A DNA stretch of 64,000 bases. It comes from Myxococcales bacterium (lineage in GTDB: Bacteria; Lernaellota; Lernaellaia; Lernaellales; Lernaellaceae). Position numbers and translations under genes: made by a program. The stretch is from positions 1 through 64,000 of the forward strand of contig JAAYVF010000073.1 in the NCBI GenBank assembly GCA_012517325.1. The letters run 5' to 3'. Numbering within the stretch: position 1 is the first letter of the stretch; every line of letters begins with the position of its first letter. The notes under the pieces are model-generated. The model saw only the letters and a program-made list of their open reading frames with translations, was not told where the DNA came from and did not search any database. Shown here in pieces: positions 17,387 to 27,303 of the stretch.

Positions 17387-19678
17387 CTATTGAATGAATT
17401 GGTGGTAACGGGCCATCCAGTAAGGCAATAGCCAGTAGGTTCCCGCTTCCTCGCTCATGCCGAAGCCGCCGTCGTCCAGGACGAACGGATCGCGATGCCA
17501 TTCCATGATCACGCGCTCGTCCGGCGGCAGCGGCGGCAGCGTGGTGGCGGAGATTTTCTTGCCGTATTGGTTGGGGAAGGGGTCGATCGTCACATCGGCG
17601 CGCTGGCTGTTTTGCATCAGCCAATCCAGCAGATCCAGCGGGATGTTGCGCAGGGAATCGACCGCCGACGGCAGGCCGAAATCCGTCTTCGCCGCGGTCA
17701 GGGCGCCGAAGATCGTGTTGAACAGGCTGTTGTTTTCGATCCGGGTGTATTCCCAGGCGCGTTCGAGGCTGCGAACGTATTTCGCCAGCCGGGCTTCGTC
17801 CGTTTCGTATTGCAGCAGCGGGTAATAAGAGAGATAGAGCAGCTCGAACGTTCCGTGGTTGGTGACCATCGGGAAGTAGACGGCGGCCTCGACCGCCAGG
17901 TCGTCGAGCGAATGGTCGCGAATCAGGCTTTCGTAGGCCCGCTGGAAGCGCGCTTCGCCGGTGATGTGAATCGCCGTCTGCAGGTACGACAGGATTTCCA
18001 GGCTGTTGGGCAGGATCGGCCCGGCGTACTGGAACGCCGCGACCGGATTGTATTGGATCAGCTTGTACCATTCCCACAGGAAGGTGGGGTTCCAGATGCC
18101 CCAGGTCGTCGATTGCCCGTCCCAATCGATCAGAAAGTAGTTGTTGTCGACGATGTATCCCATCAGGTTGGAAACGAGTTCGCGCACCTGGGCGCGGTGC
18201 GTTTCGTCGGCGGCGAGGTCGTAATAGACGGCATAGGCGAAGAAGTGGCCGGTGATTTCGTCTGAGCCGGTGTCGCTCTTCCAGTCGTAACCCAACTCGG
18301 GGTTGGCCTGCCATTGGCAGAAGGGCGTGCAAGCGGGATCGTTGCTTTGGGAATACAGCGGCGCGACCGAACGCGCCACCAGGCCGGGAATGCCCGTCAC
18401 TTCCTGAAGCAGAGCCAGCGCCGCGAAGTGGCGATCGGCCAGTTCCTTGATTTGCGGATCGCCGGTCACCGCGTATTGGAAACTGAGCGCGGCCACGTAC
18501 AGGCCGGTCGAGAGGCCGTCGTTGTCCGATTCCTTGGTGCGGTAAGTGCTCAGGTCGCCCGGCAGATCGAGGTCGCAGGCCGACACCAACCCGTCGCGGT
18601 CGTGCCGCTTTTCGTTGATTTCCTGATACCGCGCGGCCTTGTCGGCCAGGGTGTAGGAAGCGAACGTCAGGTGCGAAACGCCGTTGCCCGTCGCCAGCCA
18701 AACGCCGGCGCCGCCGTCGAACACCAGATCGTTGACGTAGTCGTTCGGCAGCCAGCGCCGCCCGGCGTAATAGTTCCAGACGACCCCGTCGGTCCGCACG
18801 GCGCCCCACGAGGTGCCGATCCACAAGCCCGCCGCCGGGCCCGTCTCGGCATAGGTCAGCCGATTGACGGTGAGCATCGGCAGCCCCTGGCGGCCGGTGT
18901 AGCCGGTCAGGAAACCGTCGGGATCCATGACGTTCAGGCCGGCATCGGTGCCGATCCATAAGTTGCCGGCCGGGTCGAGCGCCAGCGCCCGCACCGAATC
19001 GGAAAGCAGAAAGCGTTCCTCGGTCCAGTGGTCGGTCACCGCGCCGTCGGTCAGTACGTAGAGACCTTGATGGGTGCCGACCCACAGTCGGCCGGCGGGA
19101 TCGGCCAGCAGATCGAAGACGAAACGGCCGGCGAAATCGGCGACGAGTTCCAGGCGTTGATCCTGTTGGACGAACAGGCCGTCCTCGGTGCCGGCGTAAA
19201 GCCGGTCGCCGGCCAAGGCCAGCGCCCGCACCTTGCCGGCGATCGCCAGCGGCCATTCGTCCGTTACCTCGCCGGCGCGGACGAGCAGCACGGCGTCGGC
19301 GGCGGCGGCGTACAAAACGTCGCCGGCGGCCAGCAACCGTTGGATGGCGCGATCGGCCACCAGCACCGTCCAGGAGTCGTCGCGAAATTCGTACAAGCCG
19401 CTGTCGGTGGCCGCATACACGGCATCGTTCCCGACAGCGATGCCGTTGACGGGGTTGGGCGGTTGCTTGGAATCGCTGTAGTAACCTTCGATATCGTTGC
19501 GGAGATATTCGTCGCGCGTTTCCTGGTAGAAAGGCTCGTCGGTCACCTGGGCGACGAACTCCGCCGTCGCCGCGTCGTGATCGTCCTGATCTTCTTCGTC
19601 TTCGCAGGCGATGAGCAGGCATAACAGTCCGGCCAAGGCCAGCCGCAGGAAAATTCGAATAACCGATCCGCCGTGCAT
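17387..19678 (-). CDS. Lipoprotein with beta-propeller and helical C-terminal domain
   Basis: A 763-residue lipoprotein. The ATG at 19678 has GGAGGG five bases upstream, and a signal peptide ends in LIAC (Cys25), followed by an acidic EDEEDQDD stretch. Residues about 60-350 carry repeated blades ending in motifs such as GRLWVGTHQGLYV, GNLWIGTDAGLNV and GLWIGTSWGAV, the two-component-regulator-propeller type. Residues 380-763 are largely helical and Tyr/Trp-rich (ITGHFFAYAVYYDLA, WDGQSTTWGIWNPTFLWEWY), which looks like an alpha/alpha toroid. No family name can be given for that half. The protein should sit in the outer membrane or periplasm. It lies 34 bp after the membrane-propeller gene. Confidence 0.72.
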   Translation of the reverse strand: MHGGSVIRIFLRLALAGLLCLLIACEDEEDQDDHDAATAEFVAQVTDEPFYQETRDEYLRNDIEGYYSDSKQPPNPVNGIAVGNDAVYAATDSGLYEFRDDSWTVLVADRAIQRLLAAGDVLYAAAADAVLLVRAGEVTDEWPLAIAGKVRALALAGDRLYAGTEDGLFVQQDQRLELVADFAGRFVFDLLADPAGRLWVGTHQGLYVLTDGAVTDHWTEERFLLSDSVRALALDPAGNLWIGTDAGLNVMDPDGFLTGYTGRQGLPMLTVNRLTYAETGPAAGLWIGTSWGAVRTDGVVWNYYAGRRWLPNDYVNDLVFDGGAGVWLATGNGVSHLTFASYTLADKAARYQEINEKRHDRDGLVSACDLDLPGDLSTYRTKESDNDGLSTGLYVAALSFQYAVTGDPQIKELADRHFAALALLQEVTGIPGLVARSVAPLYSQSNDPACTPFCQWQANPELGYDWKSDTGSDEITGHFFAYAVYYDLAADETHRAQVRELVSNLMGYIVDNNYFLIDWDGQSTTWGIWNPTFLWEWYKLIQYNPVAAFQYAGPILPNSLEILSYLQTAIHITGEARFQRAYESLIRDHSLDDLAVEAAVYFPMVTNHGTFELLYLSYYPLLQYETDEARLAKYVRSLERAWEYTRIENNSLFNTIFGALTAAKTDFGLPSAVDSLRNIPLDLLDWLMQNSQRADVTIDPFPNQYGKKISATTLPPLPPDERVIMEWHRDPFVLDDGGFGMSEEAGTYWLLPYWMARYHQFIQ

Positions 19679-19712
19679 GATTCCCTCCGCGTCGGAAGCG
19701 GTCGTATCGCCG

Positions 19713-21362
19713 CTAATCATTGACCAGAACGCCGGGCAATTCAAGGATCCGCACCCGCACCAGACCGCGCGCCGTCGCCAGCAAAACCGTGGCCGATTCC
19801 GGATGATAATCGAGCGAGCGAATTCCCGGACCGATCTCGACGCGCGCCAGGTGCGCCCCGGTTCTCAGCCGGTGAACGGCCAGGACGCCCTCGCGCGGGC
19901 TGGCGGCAACCAGCAGCTTACGCGACCAGTCGATCCGGATGAATTCGACTCCCGGCAACAGCGGCACCTGGTTGATCCGCGCCAGATTCTGGCCGTCGAT
20001 CGCCAACAGGCCGCCGGTGGCGGGCAGTGCGATGAAAACCGTGGCGTTGAGCGGATCGTAATCCCAGCCGCCCAATTCGCTTTCCAGGTCGGCGAGGCGT
20101 AGCGGGTTGCCGGACACGACGTTGACCAGGATCAGGTGACCGCCGGCGCGCCACCGGCCGTTTCCCTCGGCGACCAGCGCCAGGCTGAAGGGTTTGATGA
20201 AATCGATCCGCGACGGATCCGCGAGGGGTAGAAAGTGCTTTTGGCATTGGGAGAGGTTGGGCGGAAAGTCATTCGCCGCGCTTTGGCTCGGCGGGCATTG
20301 GTAGAAATTGTCGATTTTGCCGGCGCCGCTCAGGAACATATACCGGTCCGTCAGGGCGATGGCGGTCGCGCGGAAATCACCGTCGCCGGCGATCGAGCCG
20401 CGCGGCGCAAAACCATCGGCGGCGAACACCAACACCCGATCGAGTTTTTCTTGCTGCAGCGCCAGGGCCAGGGTGGAACGTTCGGCGTTTTGGGCCGCCA
20501 GGGCGATCGGCTCGTCCGGCGAGCGATAAAGAACGGTTTTGTCGCCGTCGGCGAGCCGGACTTGCCAGAATTCGCGCGGTGCTTTCGCCGGCAGGACGAA
20601 AGCGGAGCGGCCGTCGGCGGCGAACATCGCCTGCCGCAAAGGCTCTTCCATCCGCAGGATCAGTTGGGCGGGCCCGCTGCGCAAATCGCCGCGCCCGGCG
20701 AAGTCGGCCGGCGCCAGGAACCAGTCGGCGAAGACAAACAACGCCAGCAGCCATCCCAGCCGGTAGGCGCGGGAAAGGCGAGATTCGCGCGCCGCCGGCA
20801 GGAGCACGCCCAGATGCAGCGTCAGGACGAAAAGGATCAACGGTTCGAGGCGGACGGTGGTGTTACCCCGGTGGACAATGAACGCGATCAGCGCCAGAGC
20901 CGCCAGATCGGCCGCGACGACGAGCGACCATTTCAGGATCCGGCGATACGGGGTCGATCCCGCAAGCCGCGAAGCAAGCGCGGCGAGGATCGTCCAAACG
21001 ACGGCGATCCGCAGGGAAAGCCACTTGTTGGCCAGGAAGTCCGGGTCGACGATTTGCCAGGCGGCGAGGAGGGGAAAAATTCCCCAGGCAAGACGGCCGA
21101 AATATACAACGATCGCCCGGCGGTCCGGCCGGCGAAACGGACGGACAAGCGGATCAACGGCGGCGACCAGCCAGCCGGCGGCCCAAAGGCCGGCCGCGAA
21201 TAGTCCGTAGCGACGAAGCGGATCGCCGGCGGTGGGCAGGGGCGGCCAGGGAAAGCCGGCGGCGGCCGTTCCCGGCAGGCAGCAAACCGCCAGGAACAAG
21301 CCCGCGGCCAGGGACCGCGCGGCCTGCGTCGTGGCCGATTTCGGCCCGCTCAAGGCCGTCAC
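19713..21362 (-). CDS. Membrane protein with C-terminal propeller-like domain, unknown
   Basis: A 549-residue protein I do not recognise. Residues 15-37 are a signal or first membrane segment, and about five further hydrophobic segments run to residue 215. The remaining 330 residues alternate short beta strands with phrases such as [41 protein letters not shown] and [18 protein letters not shown], which read like WD/NHL-type propeller blades placed outside the membrane. The start is a GTG at 21362 that overlaps the uvrA stop as GTGA, so it is translationally coupled to uvrA. No enzymatic motif is seen. Confidence 0.6.
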   Translation of the reverse strand: MTALSGPKSATTQAARSLAAGLFLAVCCLPGTAAAGFPWPPLPTAGDPLRRYGLFAAGLWAAGWLVAAVDPLVRPFRRPDRRAIVVYFGRLAWGIFPLLAAWQIVDPDFLANKWLSLRIAVVWTILAALASRLAGSTPYRRILKWSLVVAADLAALALIAFIVHRGNTTVRLEPLILFVLTLHLGVLLPAARESRLSRAYRLGWLLALFVFADWFLAPADFAGRGDLRSGPAQLILRMEEPLRQAMFAADGRSAFVLPAKAPREFWQVRLADGDKTVLYRSPDEPIALAAQNAERSTLALALQQEKLDRVLVFAADGFAPRGSIAGDGDFRATAIALTDRYMFLSGAGKIDNFYQCPPSQSAANDFPPNLSQCQKHFLPLADPSRIDFIKPFSLALVAEGNGRWRAGGHLILVNVVSGNPLRLADLESELGGWDYDPLNATVFIALPATGGLLAIDGQNLARINQVPLLPGVEFIRIDWSRKLLVAASPREGVLAVHRLRTGAHLARVEIGPGIRSLDYHPESATVLLATARGLVRVRILELPGVLVND

Positions 21363-24211
21363 CCCGCGCGCCGTTTACGCTTGTGGTTGTTTTGCGGCAG
21401 CACCTTGCTCAAGAACATCCCCGTAAAACTATGTTCGTCGGCCGCGACTTCCTCCGGCGTGCCGGCGGCGATCACCCGCCCGCCGTTGTCGCCGCCTTCC
21501 GGCCCCAGGTCGATGAGATAGTCCGCCGTTTTGATCACGTCCAGGTTGTGCTCGATGACGATCACGGTATTGCCGGTCTCGACCAGCCGGTTGAGGACGA
21601 CGATCAACTTGGCGATATCGTCGAAGTGCAGGCCGGTGGTCGGTTCGTCGAGAATATACAACGTCCGGCCGGTGGCGCGGCGGGATAGTTCGCGGGCGAG
21701 CTTGATGCGTTGCGCCTCGCCGCCCGACAGCTTGGTGGCCTGCAGGCCGAGCGGCAGATAGCCGAGCCCGACTTCCTGGAGCGTCCGCAACTTGTCCATG
21801 ATCAGCGGGAAGCTGGCCAGAAACTCGGCCGCCTGGTCCACCGTCATGTCCAGCATGTCGGCAATCGATTTCTGCTTGTACTTGACCTCGAGCGTGTCGC
21901 GGTTGTAGCGCCGGCCGTGGCACTGGTCGCAGACCACGTACACGTCGGGCAGGAAGTGCATTTCCACCTTGATCAGGCCGTCGCCCTGGCAGGATTCGCA
22001 GCGGCCGCCCTTGACGTTGAACGAGAAACGGCCGGCCTTGTAGCCGCGGACCCGCGATTCGGGCAGCTCGGCGAAGAGTTCGCGGATCGGCGTGAACAGG
22101 CCGGTGTAGGTGGCCGGGTTGCTGCGCGGCGTGCGGCCGATCGGGCTCTGGTCGATGTCGATGACCTTGTCGATGAAGTGCAGCCCACGGATTTCGCGGT
22201 GCGCCCCGGCGCGCTCCTTGCTGTGATGAAGCCGTTGCATCAGGGCCTTGTATAGGGTATCGAGGATCAGCGAGCTCTTGCCCGAGCCGGAAACGCCGGT
22301 CACGCCGATGAACAGGCCGAGCGGGAACCGCACGTCAATTCCCTTCAGGTTGTTTTCACTGGCGCCGCGGATTTCGATCCACTTGTCGTTGGGCGCGCGC
22401 CGCTTCGCCGGCGTCGGAATCTCGCGCTTGCCCGTCAGGTACTGGCCGGTGAGGCTGTGTGGGTCGGCCATGATTTCGGCCGGGGTGCCCTGCGACACGA
22501 TGCGCCCGCCGTGGATGCCGGCGCCCGGCCCCAGGTCGATGACGTGATCGGCGGCGAGGATCGTTTCGCGGTCGTGCTCGACGACGATCACCGTGTTGTC
22601 CAGGTCGCGCAGGCGGCGGAGCATCTTCAGCAACCGGTCGTTGTCGCGCTGGTGCAGGCCGATCGACGGCTCGTCCAGAATGTACAAAACGCCCACCAGG
22701 CTCGAACCGACCTGCGTCGCCAGCCGGATGCGCTGGCTTTCGCCGCCCGAGAGGCTGACGCCGCCGCGGCTGAGCGCCAGGTAATCGAGGCCCACCGCCT
22801 CCAGAAAACCGAGGCGGTCGTTGATTTCCTTGAGCAGCCGGCGGGCGATTTCGGCGCGCCGCGGATCGAGCGTCAACCCGCCGAAAAAGCGCACGGCTTC
22901 GCGGATGCTCAGGTCGGATACCTCGGCGATGTTCTTGCCGCCGACGCGCACTGCGAGCGTTTCCCGCCGCAAGCGGGCGCCCTTGCATTCCGGGCAGGGG
23001 CGGACGCTCATGAAGCGCTGCAGTTCGTCGCGGATCATTTCGCTTTGCGTTTCCTGGAAGCGCCGGCGCAGGTTGCCGATGACGCCCTCGAAGCCCTTGG
23101 TGTATTCGTACCGCCGGTCTCCCTGGTCGTAGTAAAATCGGATTTCGTCGTCGCCGCTGCCCCACAGCAGCGCATCGCGGACCTTGGCCGGCAACTCGCG
23201 CCATGGCGTGTAGATCGAAAAATCGTAGTGCTTGGCGAGGCTCTCCAGCATTTGCGAAAAAAAGACCGAATGCCGGTTTTCCCACGGCAGCAGGGCGCCC
23301 TCGCGGATCGACAGGTTCGGATTGGGCACCACCATCTCCGGGTCGAATTCCATCTTGTAGCCCAGGCCGTCGCATGCCGGGCAGGCGCCGTAAGGATTGT
23401 TGAAGCTGAACAGGCGCGGCTCCAATTCGGGCAGGCTGAAGCCGCACTCGGTGCAGGCGAACCGCTCGGAATAGACGTGGACGACCGCGTCGGCCAGCGT
23501 CTCGATTTTCACCAGGCCGTCGCCGAGCTTGAGCGCCTGTTCGACCGAATCGGTGAGGCGCCGCTGGATGCCGTCCTTGATGGCCAGCCGGTCGACGAAC
23601 AGGTCGATGTCGTGCTTCTTGTTCTTGTCCAGCGCGATCTCGTCTTCCAGCAGATGGACCTTGCCGTCGATTTTGACGCGGGCGAAGCCGTCCTTGCGGA
23701 ACCGCTCGAGTTCCTTGCGGTACTCGCCCTTGCGGCCGCGCGCCACCGGGGCCAGCACGTGGATTTTTTTCTCGTCGCCCAGGCCCATGATCTGATCGAC
23801 GATCTGCGGCACGGTCTGCGCCGCGATCGGCCGGTCGCAATTCGGGCAATGGACCTCGCCGACGCGGGAGTACAGCACGCGCAGGTAATCGTAGATTTCG
23901 GTGATGGTGCCGACGGTCGAACGCGGGTTCCGCGAGGTGGTCTTCTGCTCGATGCTGATGGCGGGCGAAAGGCCCTCGATGCTGTCCACGTCCGGCTTGC
24001 CGAGCTGTTCGAGGAACTGGCGCGCGTAGGCGGACAGGCTCTCGACGTAGCGGCGCTGGCCCTCGGCGTAGATCGTGTCGAAGGCGAGCGAACTTTTTCC
24101 CGAGCCCGACACGCCGGTGATGACCACCAGCTTGTTGCGGGGCAGGGTGACGTTGAGGTTGGCCAGGTTGTGCACCCGGGCGCCTTTGATGATCAACTGG
24201 TCGCTGCTCAT
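21359..24211 (-). CDS. uvrA: Excinuclease ABC subunit A
   Basis: The damage-recognition ATPase of nucleotide excision repair, 950 residues, full family length. Two ABC modules are present: Walker [10 protein letters not shown] near residue 33 and again in [15 protein letters not shown], signatures [12 protein letters not shown] and [12 protein letters not shown], and Walker [12 protein letters not shown] and [11 protein letters not shown]. Zinc motifs [34 protein letters not shown] and [18 protein letters not shown] are intact, as is the [12 protein letters not shown] zinc-finger entry. It acts with UvrB, which is not in this window. The ATG at 24211 overlaps the pdxA stop (ATGA). Confidence 0.98.
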   Translation of the reverse strand: MSSDQLIIKGARVHNLANLNVTLPRNKLVVITGVSGSGKSSLAFDTIYAEGQRRYVESLSAYARQFLEQLGKPDVDSIEGLSPAISIEQKTTSRNPRSTVGTITEIYDYLRVLYSRVGEVHCPNCDRPIAAQTVPQIVDQIMGLGDEKKIHVLAPVARGRKGEYRKELERFRKDGFARVKIDGKVHLLEDEIALDKNKKHDIDLFVDRLAIKDGIQRRLTDSVEQALKLGDGLVKIETLADAVVHVYSERFACTECGFSLPELEPRLFSFNNPYGACPACDGLGYKMEFDPEMVVPNPNLSIREGALLPWENRHSVFFSQMLESLAKHYDFSIYTPWRELPAKVRDALLWGSGDDEIRFYYDQGDRRYEYTKGFEGVIGNLRRRFQETQSEMIRDELQRFMSVRPCPECKGARLRRETLAVRVGGKNIAEVSDLSIREAVRFFGGLTLDPRRAEIARRLLKEINDRLGFLEAVGLDYLALSRGGVSLSGGESQRIRLATQVGSSLVGVLYILDEPSIGLHQRDNDRLLKMLRRLRDLDNTVIVVEHDRETILAADHVIDLGPGAGIHGGRIVSQGTPAEIMADPHSLTGQYLTGKREIPTPAKRRAPNDKWIEIRGASENNLKGIDVRFPLGLFIGVTGVSGSGKSSLILDTLYKALMQRLHHSKERAGAHREIRGLHFIDKVIDIDQSPIGRTPRSNPATYTGLFTPIRELFAELPESRVRGYKAGRFSFNVKGGRCESCQGDGLIKVEMHFLPDVYVVCDQCHGRRYNRDTLEVKYKQKSIADMLDMTVDQAAEFLASFPLIMDKLRTLQEVGLGYLPLGLQATKLSGGEAQRIKLARELSRRATGRTLYILDEPTTGLHFDDIAKLIVVLNRLVETGNTVIVIEHNLDVIKTADYLIDLGPEGGDNGGRVIAAGTPEEVAADEHSFTGMFLSKVLPQNNHKRKRRAG

Positions 24212-25215
24212 GATGTCGAAACGCTCCCGGCGCGCGCGGCGAATTCGACCGCGGCGCGAATGGCGTGAAACGCGCTGCACGAATCGGCCCGGCCTTGCCA
24301 GGCGATGTCCCGGGCCGTCCCGTGATCGGGCGAGGTCCGGATGATCGGCAGGCCGAGCGTGGTGTTGACCCCGCAGGCGAAGTGCCGCTGCTTGAGCGGA
24401 ATCAGGGCCTGGTCGTGGGTCGGGCACAGGATGACGTCCCAGCGGTCGGGGAAGGCGAACGCGCTGTCGGCGGGCACCGGACCCTCGGCGTCGATGCCCT
24501 CCCGGCGGGCCTGGGCGACGGCCGGCGCCAGGACGTGGATTTCCTCGGTGCCGAACAAGCCGCCTTCGCCGGCGTGCGGATTGAGGCCGCAAACCCCGAG
24601 TCGCGGTTTGGGGATGCCGAAATACCGGCTGACGTCGCGCCGCACCACCCGAAGCGTTTCCAGCACCAGGTCGGCGCGCAACAGGTCGGGCACCGCCCGA
24701 AAAGGCACGTGAACGGTGATCGGCACGACGCGCAAATCGGGGCCGAACAACAGCATTACCGGCCGGACGCAGCCGCAGAGATCGGCGATCAGTTCGGTAT
24801 GCCCGGGAAACGTGACGCCGCAGGCCTGATTGGCCCGCTTGTCGATCGGCATGGTCACCATCGCCGCCGCCCGGCCGTTTCGGCAGACGGCAACCGCGGC
24901 TTCGATCGCCCGGACTTGAACCTCGCCCCGCTCGCGCAGGTGGCTGTCGTTCAAAGTCGCCGGGTCGGCCAGGCAAGCCGCCGTCTCTCCGTCCGCGGCC
25001 GGCCAGACCGGCCACCCCGAACCCTCCATCGGGCCCTCGATTTCCGGCACGACGAAGACATCGACGCCGACCAACGCGGCGGCTCGCCGCCAAACGACGG
25101 GGCTGCCCACCAGCACCACCGGTCGATCCGCCGCGGCGCCGTCTTGTAGGGCTTTCAGCGCGACTTCGGCGCCGATGCCGGCCGGGTCGCCGATCGTGAC
25201 GAGGAGCGGTTTCAT
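24208..25215 (-). CDS. pdxA: 4-hydroxythreonine-4-phosphate dehydrogenase
   Basis: PdxA oxidises 4-phosphohydroxy-L-threonine with NAD+ in the DXP-dependent pathway to pyridoxal phosphate. The 335-residue length fits the family. Visible motifs are the N-terminal [20 protein letters not shown], the metal-binding [30 protein letters not shown], and the C-terminal [13 protein letters not shown] with the third metal His. It is first in a leftward operon with uvrA behind it and is preceded by an extended -10 promoter. Confidence 0.96.
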   Translation of the reverse strand: MKPLLVTIGDPAGIGAEVALKALQDGAAADRPVVLVGSPVVWRRAAALVGVDVFVVPEIEGPMEGSGWPVWPAADGETAACLADPATLNDSHLRERGEVQVRAIEAAVAVCRNGRAAAMVTMPIDKRANQACGVTFPGHTELIADLCGCVRPVMLLFGPDLRVVPITVHVPFRAVPDLLRADLVLETLRVVRRDVSRYFGIPKPRLGVCGLNPHAGEGGLFGTEEIHVLAPAVAQARREGIDAEGPVPADSAFAFPDRWDVILCPTHDQALIPLKQRHFACGVNTTLGLPIIRTSPDHGTARDIAWQGRADSCSAFHAIRAAVEFAARAGSVSTS

Positions 25216-25260
25216 TCACGAACCTTTCCGCTTTGACGCACCGCGTAAAAGCAATCGAGG

Positions 25261-25292
25261 ATTATAGCATAAAAGATTCAGATTGTCCGCAA
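25261..25292 (-). promoter_or_regulatory. Extended -10 promoter for pdxA-uvrA operon
   Basis: Reading leftward there is a perfect TATAAT (25266-25261) preceded by TG one base upstream, the extended -10 arrangement, which tolerates a poor -35. A TTGCGG (25292-25287) lies 20 bp further up. The -10 is 45 bp before the pdxA ATG. Confidence 0.68.
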
Positions 25293-25357
25293 TAATTCGG
25301 GAAGGAAGGGCTCTCGCGACCGTTGAACGCGGGCCGGCGGTTTTGGGGGGCGGGTTT

Positions 25358-26275
25358 TTATTCGGGTTTCGCCGCGGCCGGCGCCAGCAATTTATCGGGG
25401 CTGGGAACGGCGTTGCCGGAATCGGCGGCGTCTTGATTGGCCGCCTGACCGGCGTTCTCGCCGGTGAATTTCGATTGGAGGAACAATGACACGCGGCGGT
25501 TACGGCCGTCGAGCGGGTCGACCCCGGCGAGCGGCATGCGGTCGGCCAGGGCGCGCACTTCGGTGATGCGGCCGGCGGAAACGCCGTCCTGGAGCAGAAC
25601 GCGCCGGGCGGCGTTGGCGCGGTCGGCGGAAAGTTCCCAGTTGGAATAGCCCTTGTCGCCGCTGAGGAAAGGCCGCGCGTCGGTATGGCCTTCGACGGTG
25701 ATGGCGTTGTCGAGCGGCGGCAGCGAGGAAATGATGGCGCCGATCGCTTTTTTCAGGTTTTCTTTCGGTTGGGCGCTGCCGATTTCAAAGAAGGTGCCCT
25801 CGCTTTTTTCCATCAGTTCGATGCGCATGCCCTGGTCGGTCATTTCGACCTTGATCGAGTCGGCCAGGTCTTTCAGTTCCTGGCTTTCCATGAATTTCTG
25901 GGTGATGCGCTGCACGGCCTTTTGCATGGCCTGCTTTTCTTGTTGGGCGTTTTGAATCGGCTCGACGTAGGACGGGCCGGAACCTTCGCCGCCGGACGGG
26001 CTGACGGTGGGAAGCTTGTCGAGCACCCCGGCGCCCTTGTTGTCGAGCAGCGAATTCTTCTGCTGGGTCATCGGGATGCCTTGCGGGTCGAGGAAATAGG
26101 CGGAGATCGATTCCTTGACTTCCGGGCTCTGGCCGAGGATCCACAAGACCATGAAGAGGGCCATCATCGCGGTGACGAAGTCGGCGTAGGCGACCTTCCA
26201 GGCGCCGCCGTGGTGACCGCCCTTCTTGATTTTTTTGATCAATTTGGGGCGGGGGCGTTTGCTTTCCTCGGCCAT
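25358..26275 (-). CDS. motB: Flagellar stator protein MotB
   Basis: The peptidoglycan-anchored stator subunit, 305 residues. A basic N-terminus leads to the single membrane helix YADFVTAMMALFMVLWIL, in which Asp32 matches the proton-binding Asp of E. coli MotB at the same position. After a plug and linker, the OmpA/MotB peptidoglycan-binding domain covers residues about 140-275 (ITVEGHTDARPF, LSADRANAARRVL, GRNRRVSLFL). An Ala/Asn-rich tail closes it. It follows motA by 31 bp. Together they would form the proton-driven torque generator; no other flagellar genes are in the window. Confidence 0.95.
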   Translation of the reverse strand: MAEESKRPRPKLIKKIKKGGHHGGAWKVAYADFVTAMMALFMVLWILGQSPEVKESISAYFLDPQGIPMTQQKNSLLDNKGAGVLDKLPTVSPSGGEGSGPSYVEPIQNAQQEKQAMQKAVQRITQKFMESQELKDLADSIKVEMTDQGMRIELMEKSEGTFFEIGSAQPKENLKKAIGAIISSLPPLDNAITVEGHTDARPFLSGDKGYSNWELSADRANAARRVLLQDGVSAGRITEVRALADRMPLAGVDPLDGRNRRVSLFLQSKFTGENAGQAANQDAADSGNAVPSPDKLLAPAAAKPE

Positions 26276-26306
26276 GCGATCCTCGCTACAGCGGCCGCGG
26301 GGGCGG

Positions 26307-27143
26307 CTACTTGCCGCGCACCGTGTCTTCCATCAGCTTGAACGTCGGCCGATCCGTTTCCGGAATGGCGCGGCGCGCCGATTCGCAGACCATCAGGGGG
26401 TTGGCGCCCATCGACAGGCCGATGATGCCGATTTTCGCGATGCGCATCAGCACCAGGCCGTGCATCATTTCGGATTTGACCACGTGCGCCAACGGCCCGA
26501 CAAAACCATAGGACAAAAGCACGCCCAGAAAGGTTCCGACCAGCGCCGCGGCCACGTGCTTGCCGACCTCCGCGGTGTCGCCGCCGATCGAACCCATGGT
26601 GATGATGATGCCGAGCACCGCGGCCACGATGCCCAGGCCGGGAAGCGCGTCGGCGACCGTCGACAGGGCGGTGCCCGGTTCCTCGGCTTCCTCTTCGCGC
26701 GTTTCCAGGTCGACTTCGAGCATGCCCGACAATTCCTCGAATTCGATGCCGATCAGCACCAGGCGGAGCGAATCGCACATGTAGTCGAGCAGATCCTTGT
26801 GCTTCGACAGGTTCGAGAGGATCGGGCTGGAATCGGTGTTTTCGACGTGATTTTCCAGCGCGAGAATGCCCTCTTTCCGGACCAGGGTGGCCAGGTCGAA
26901 GAGCACTTTCAGCAAATTGAGGTATTGCGGCGCGCTGGATTTGCGTTTGATGCCGCCGGCGATGGCCTTGCCCATCTGTTTGATGGTCGAGCGGGGCGTG
27001 CTGATGAACAAGGAGCCGAGGGCCGCGCCGCCGATGATGATCAACTCGGCGGGCTGGTACAAAACAGCGAGGTTGCCATGGGCGAATAGATAGCCGCCGA
27101 TGACGCAGATGACGACGAAAACGAGACCAAAAACGATCTGCAA
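26307..27143 (-). CDS. motA: Flagellar stator protein MotA
   Basis: The ion-channel stator subunit, 278 residues, with four membrane segments. The N-terminal segment aligns closely with E. coli MotA: GGYLFAHGNLAVLYQPAELI. The cytoplasmic loop between segments 2 and 3 carries the charged residues that contact the rotor. Segment 3 has VADALPGLGIVAAVLG with the channel Pro, and segment 4 follows VGKHVAAALVGTFLG. The start is a TTG at 27143: an in-frame stop lies three codons upstream and the N-terminus matches the family from there. A promoter lies 34 bp upstream. Confidence 0.95.
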   Translation of the reverse strand: MQIVFGLVFVVICVIGGYLFAHGNLAVLYQPAELIIIGGAALGSLFISTPRSTIKQMGKAIAGGIKRKSSAPQYLNLLKVLFDLATLVRKEGILALENHVENTDSSPILSNLSKHKDLLDYMCDSLRLVLIGIEFEELSGMLEVDLETREEEAEEPGTALSTVADALPGLGIVAAVLGIIITMGSIGGDTAEVGKHVAAALVGTFLGVLLSYGFVGPLAHVVKSEMMHGLVLMRIAKIGIIGLSMGANPLMVCESARRAIPETDRPTFKLMEDTVRGK

Positions 27144-27176
27144 AGAGGGTTACGCCCTTTCGGTTGATTTCGCTCT

Positions 27177-27204
27177 ATTATTGTCTTTAGGGTATCCAAG
27201 TCAA
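27177..27204 (-). promoter_or_regulatory. Sigma-70-type promoter for motAB
   Basis: Leftward -35 TTGACT (27204-27199, 5 of 6) and -10 AATAAT (27182-27177, 5 of 6) separated by 16 bp, 34 bp before the motA TTG. It is not a sigma-28 or sigma-54 flagellar promoter by sequence. Confidence 0.65.
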
Positions 27205-27303
27205 GCAATTATTCCCGCTCGACTTTTCCGCTCGCACCGAACCGATATCGAATCGGTCGGAAGAATCCGGCGATTTCTTTAGTATTTTTTACCGGCGGCG
27301 TTT

